Below are positions 62,641 to 64,000 of a stretch of DNA of 64,000 bases, one piece after another; positions within the stretch are counted from its first letter, which is position 1; every line of letters starts with the position of its first letter. The notes beneath the pieces were generated by a model that was not told where the DNA came from, did not search any database, and worked only from the letters and a program-made list of their open reading frames with translations. The DNA is taken from NCBI RefSeq assembly GCF_000147875.1, contig NC_014507.1, positions 1,922,001 to 1,986,000 on the forward strand, in the 5' to 3' direction. This DNA is from Methanolacinia petrolearia DSM 11571 (GTDB taxonomy: Archaea > Halobacteriota > Methanomicrobia > Methanomicrobiales > Methanomicrobiaceae). The position numbers and the translations under genes are program-made.

Positions 62641-64000
62641 ATGGACCTTAGAACAAAGGTAGTAGTCCTGTATCTTTGCATAACATTAATGATAATATTA
62701 TTCATAGGGATAGCCCTCCCTATATCATTAGAGGACGAAAATATCCATGTTATCTCTGAGAAATCGATTGAAACACTAAACCATATAGATTTTGCACTTA
62801 CAAATTATATAGAGCATTCAAAATATGATGTCTACGCCTTGTCTCTCAATGAAAATATCGAGACCGACGATACATCCGGATTTTCCAATTTTTTAAATAA
62901 TTCCGATAATTGCGGGTATTCTTCGAACGAAACAGAACAGAAAATCATTAAGGTGCTAAGAGATTTTCAATACACACACCCATATGTCCAGTCCGCCTAC
63001 CTGGGCTATGAAAACGGAGCATTCATAAGATCACAGCAACTGGGAAATATTACGACCTATGATCCCAGAACAAGACCATGGTATACTCTTGCAAAAGGGA
63101 ACCCGGGAGAGGTGGTAATTACACAGCCATATAAACCAATAACATCTTCCGACATAAAGATTGGAATCTCAAAGGCCATTGTGGATCAAAACGGGATCGT
63201 ATACGGCGTTGTAGGCACGGATATCACCCTGATAAACCTGACAAATTACATCTCAGGTATAAAAACGGACAATGAAGAAGGAGTGATAATGACCGACCGG
63301 AACGGAGTCATCCTTGCAAGCGGGAATTCATCTCTGCTTTTTTCAGACATTCAAAATATACTAAAGGATCAGACCGATAATTTCCTGAATACGGATGAAG
63401 GCTTTATAGTTATTAACGATTCATATTTTATCTATTATACATCCCCGGAACTTGGATGGAAGATCGGGGAGATTATTCCGTTCAGGATCTTAAACGAGCA
63501 GATTTACGAATCATTTATCCAGATCCTCATCTTCGTGGTATTTGCACTGGTTCTTCTCAGCATAATAACCATTTTTATGATAAATCGCACGGTGATCAGT
63601 CCGATTTCAGAACTAACCGAAGTCAGCAGGAGAATTGCCGAGACCAAAGATCTCGACCAGAAGATCAATACGGATATCGGCGATGACGAGATCGCGACAC
63701 TTGCCCGTTCTCTGAAATCGATGGTCGATACAATCCGCCAGGACGACCTGGAAAGGAAAGAGATGGAAAAGCAGGTCGCAATTTCAATAAAACAGATCGA
63801 GGATAATATAAGCAAATTGTCTATACTGAACGACGAGATCAGAAATCCGCTGACAGTTATCCTCGCCTGGGCCGAGATGGTCGAGGATGATAAGACCAAA
63901 GAATTACTGCTTAAACAGATATATGAAATTGATTCCAAGATTACAGATCTCGACAGGGGATGGCTGCAGTCTGAGAAGGTCTGGAAGTTCCTGCACCGGT
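62641..64000 (+). CDS. Cache-HAMP sensor protein with histidine-kinase-like end, 3' end cut by window
   Basis: At least 453 residues. A first membrane helix (VVVLYLCITLMIILFIGIAL, ~7-26) and a second (FIQILIFVVFALVLLSIITIFM, ~293-314) enclose a ~265-residue extracellular dCache domain (YDPRTRPWYTLAKG, GVVGTDITL). HAMP (ISPISELTEVSRRIAETKDLD) and a coiled linker lead to NDEIRNPLTVILAWAEMVED, where the expected phospho-His of a dimerisation helix is replaced by Asn/Glu-Ile. The last residues DRGWLQSEKVWKFLHR resemble the terminal segment of Methanomicrobiales proteins that have no ATPase domain, so it may lack kinase activity. The gene starts without a clear ribosome site. Confidence 0.85.
   Translation, partial: MDLRTKVVVLYLCITLMIILFIGIALPISLEDENIHVISEKSIETLNHIDFALTNYIEHSKYDVYALSLNENIETDDTSGFSNFLNNSDNCGYSSNETEQKIIKVLRDFQYTHPYVQSAYLGYENGAFIRSQQLGNITTYDPRTRPWYTLAKGNPGEVVITQPYKPITSSDIKIGISKAIVDQNGIVYGVVGTDITLINLTNYISGIKTDNEEGVIMTDRNGVILASGNSSLLFSDIQNILKDQTDNFLNTDEGFIVINDSYFIYYTSPELGWKIGEIIPFRILNEQIYESFIQILIFVVFALVLLSIITIFMINRTVISPISELTEVSRRIAETKDLDQKINTDIGDDEIATLARSLKSMVDTIRQDDLERKEMEKQVAISIKQIEDNISKLSILNDEIRNPLTVILAWAEMVEDDKTKELLLKQIYEIDSKITDLDRGWLQSEKVWKFLHR

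Noticed and set aside
1-64000. CRISPR array or cas genes
   Set aside because: No regularly spaced repeats and no Cas-like proteins were seen; the only repeats are pairs.

Overview
The window comes from a hydrogenotrophic methanogenic archaeon, most likely of the Methanomicrobiales (a Methanolacinia/Methanoplanus-type genome). The grounds are a complete methanogenesis-marker operon with methyl-coenzyme M reductase component A2, a form III RuBisCO, geranylgeranylglyceryl phosphate synthase for archaeal ether lipids, archaeal ThrS, GatCAB, PolB and an XPD-type helicase, and many Methanomicrobiales-type DUF4013, Thr-rich surface and PAS-kinase proteins. The genus is an inference from gene content only.

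Layout. 1-1133 is the 5' part of a RuBisCO gene cut by the left edge. 1227-9054 is a dense plus-strand run: a HAD phosphatase, then atwA and marker genes 3-6-5-15-17-7, which belong to the system that reductively activates MCR with ATP. 9.1-14.3 kb holds an AhpD-like protein, a DUF4013 membrane protein, a frameshifted RDD gene, a surface protein and two flavodoxins around a membrane protein of unknown role. 14.3-34.4 kb is ordinary housekeeping: purB; an operon of XPD helicase, ogt, panE, mobA and rlmH; pyrKD; and a long plus-strand run of mdh, polB, an asparagine-synthetase-like gene, gatCAB, topA, GGGP synthase and trmJ. A GC-rich 587-bp gap at 20490-21076 carries two copies of a 71-bp hairpin repeat.

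34.5-40.5 kb is a minus-strand block of membrane-anchored beta-propeller proteins formed by duplication of a two-gene module, with a tract of about 425 bp that reads as identical between copies. 40.5-44.3 kb has an unusual pair (an Ig-like protein and a P-loop NTPase) facing a radical SAM/SPASM gene that is interrupted by an in-frame TGA. 44.4-54.4 kb returns to core functions: dcd, thrS, a second DUF4013 protein, a thioredoxin-CcdA fusion, a short archaeal NifB, twin lipoproteins, feoA, an aldehyde dehydrogenase and an MFS transporter.

54.5-57.9 kb is an AT-rich accessory island next to tRNA-Val(UAC). It contains toxin-antitoxin genes (one toxin decayed), two unknown membrane proteins, flanking direct repeats, and a ribbon-helix-helix regulator with a 28-bp palindrome whose reading frame runs into the tRNA, as expected after tRNA-targeted integration. 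57.9-64.0 kb combines polyphosphate kinase 2, a PAS histidine kinase, a PiT phosphate permease with its DUF47 partner, and a Cache-HAMP sensor protein cut by the right edge.

The most coherent functional theme is MCR activation. The A2/marker operon and NifB lie in one window, and NifB makes the complex Fe-S-C cluster type recently placed in the activation machinery. The parts least explained by known biology are the propeller duplication, the Ig/NTPase/radical SAM locus, the flavodoxin-membrane protein cluster, the 71-bp repeats and the tRNA-Val island.
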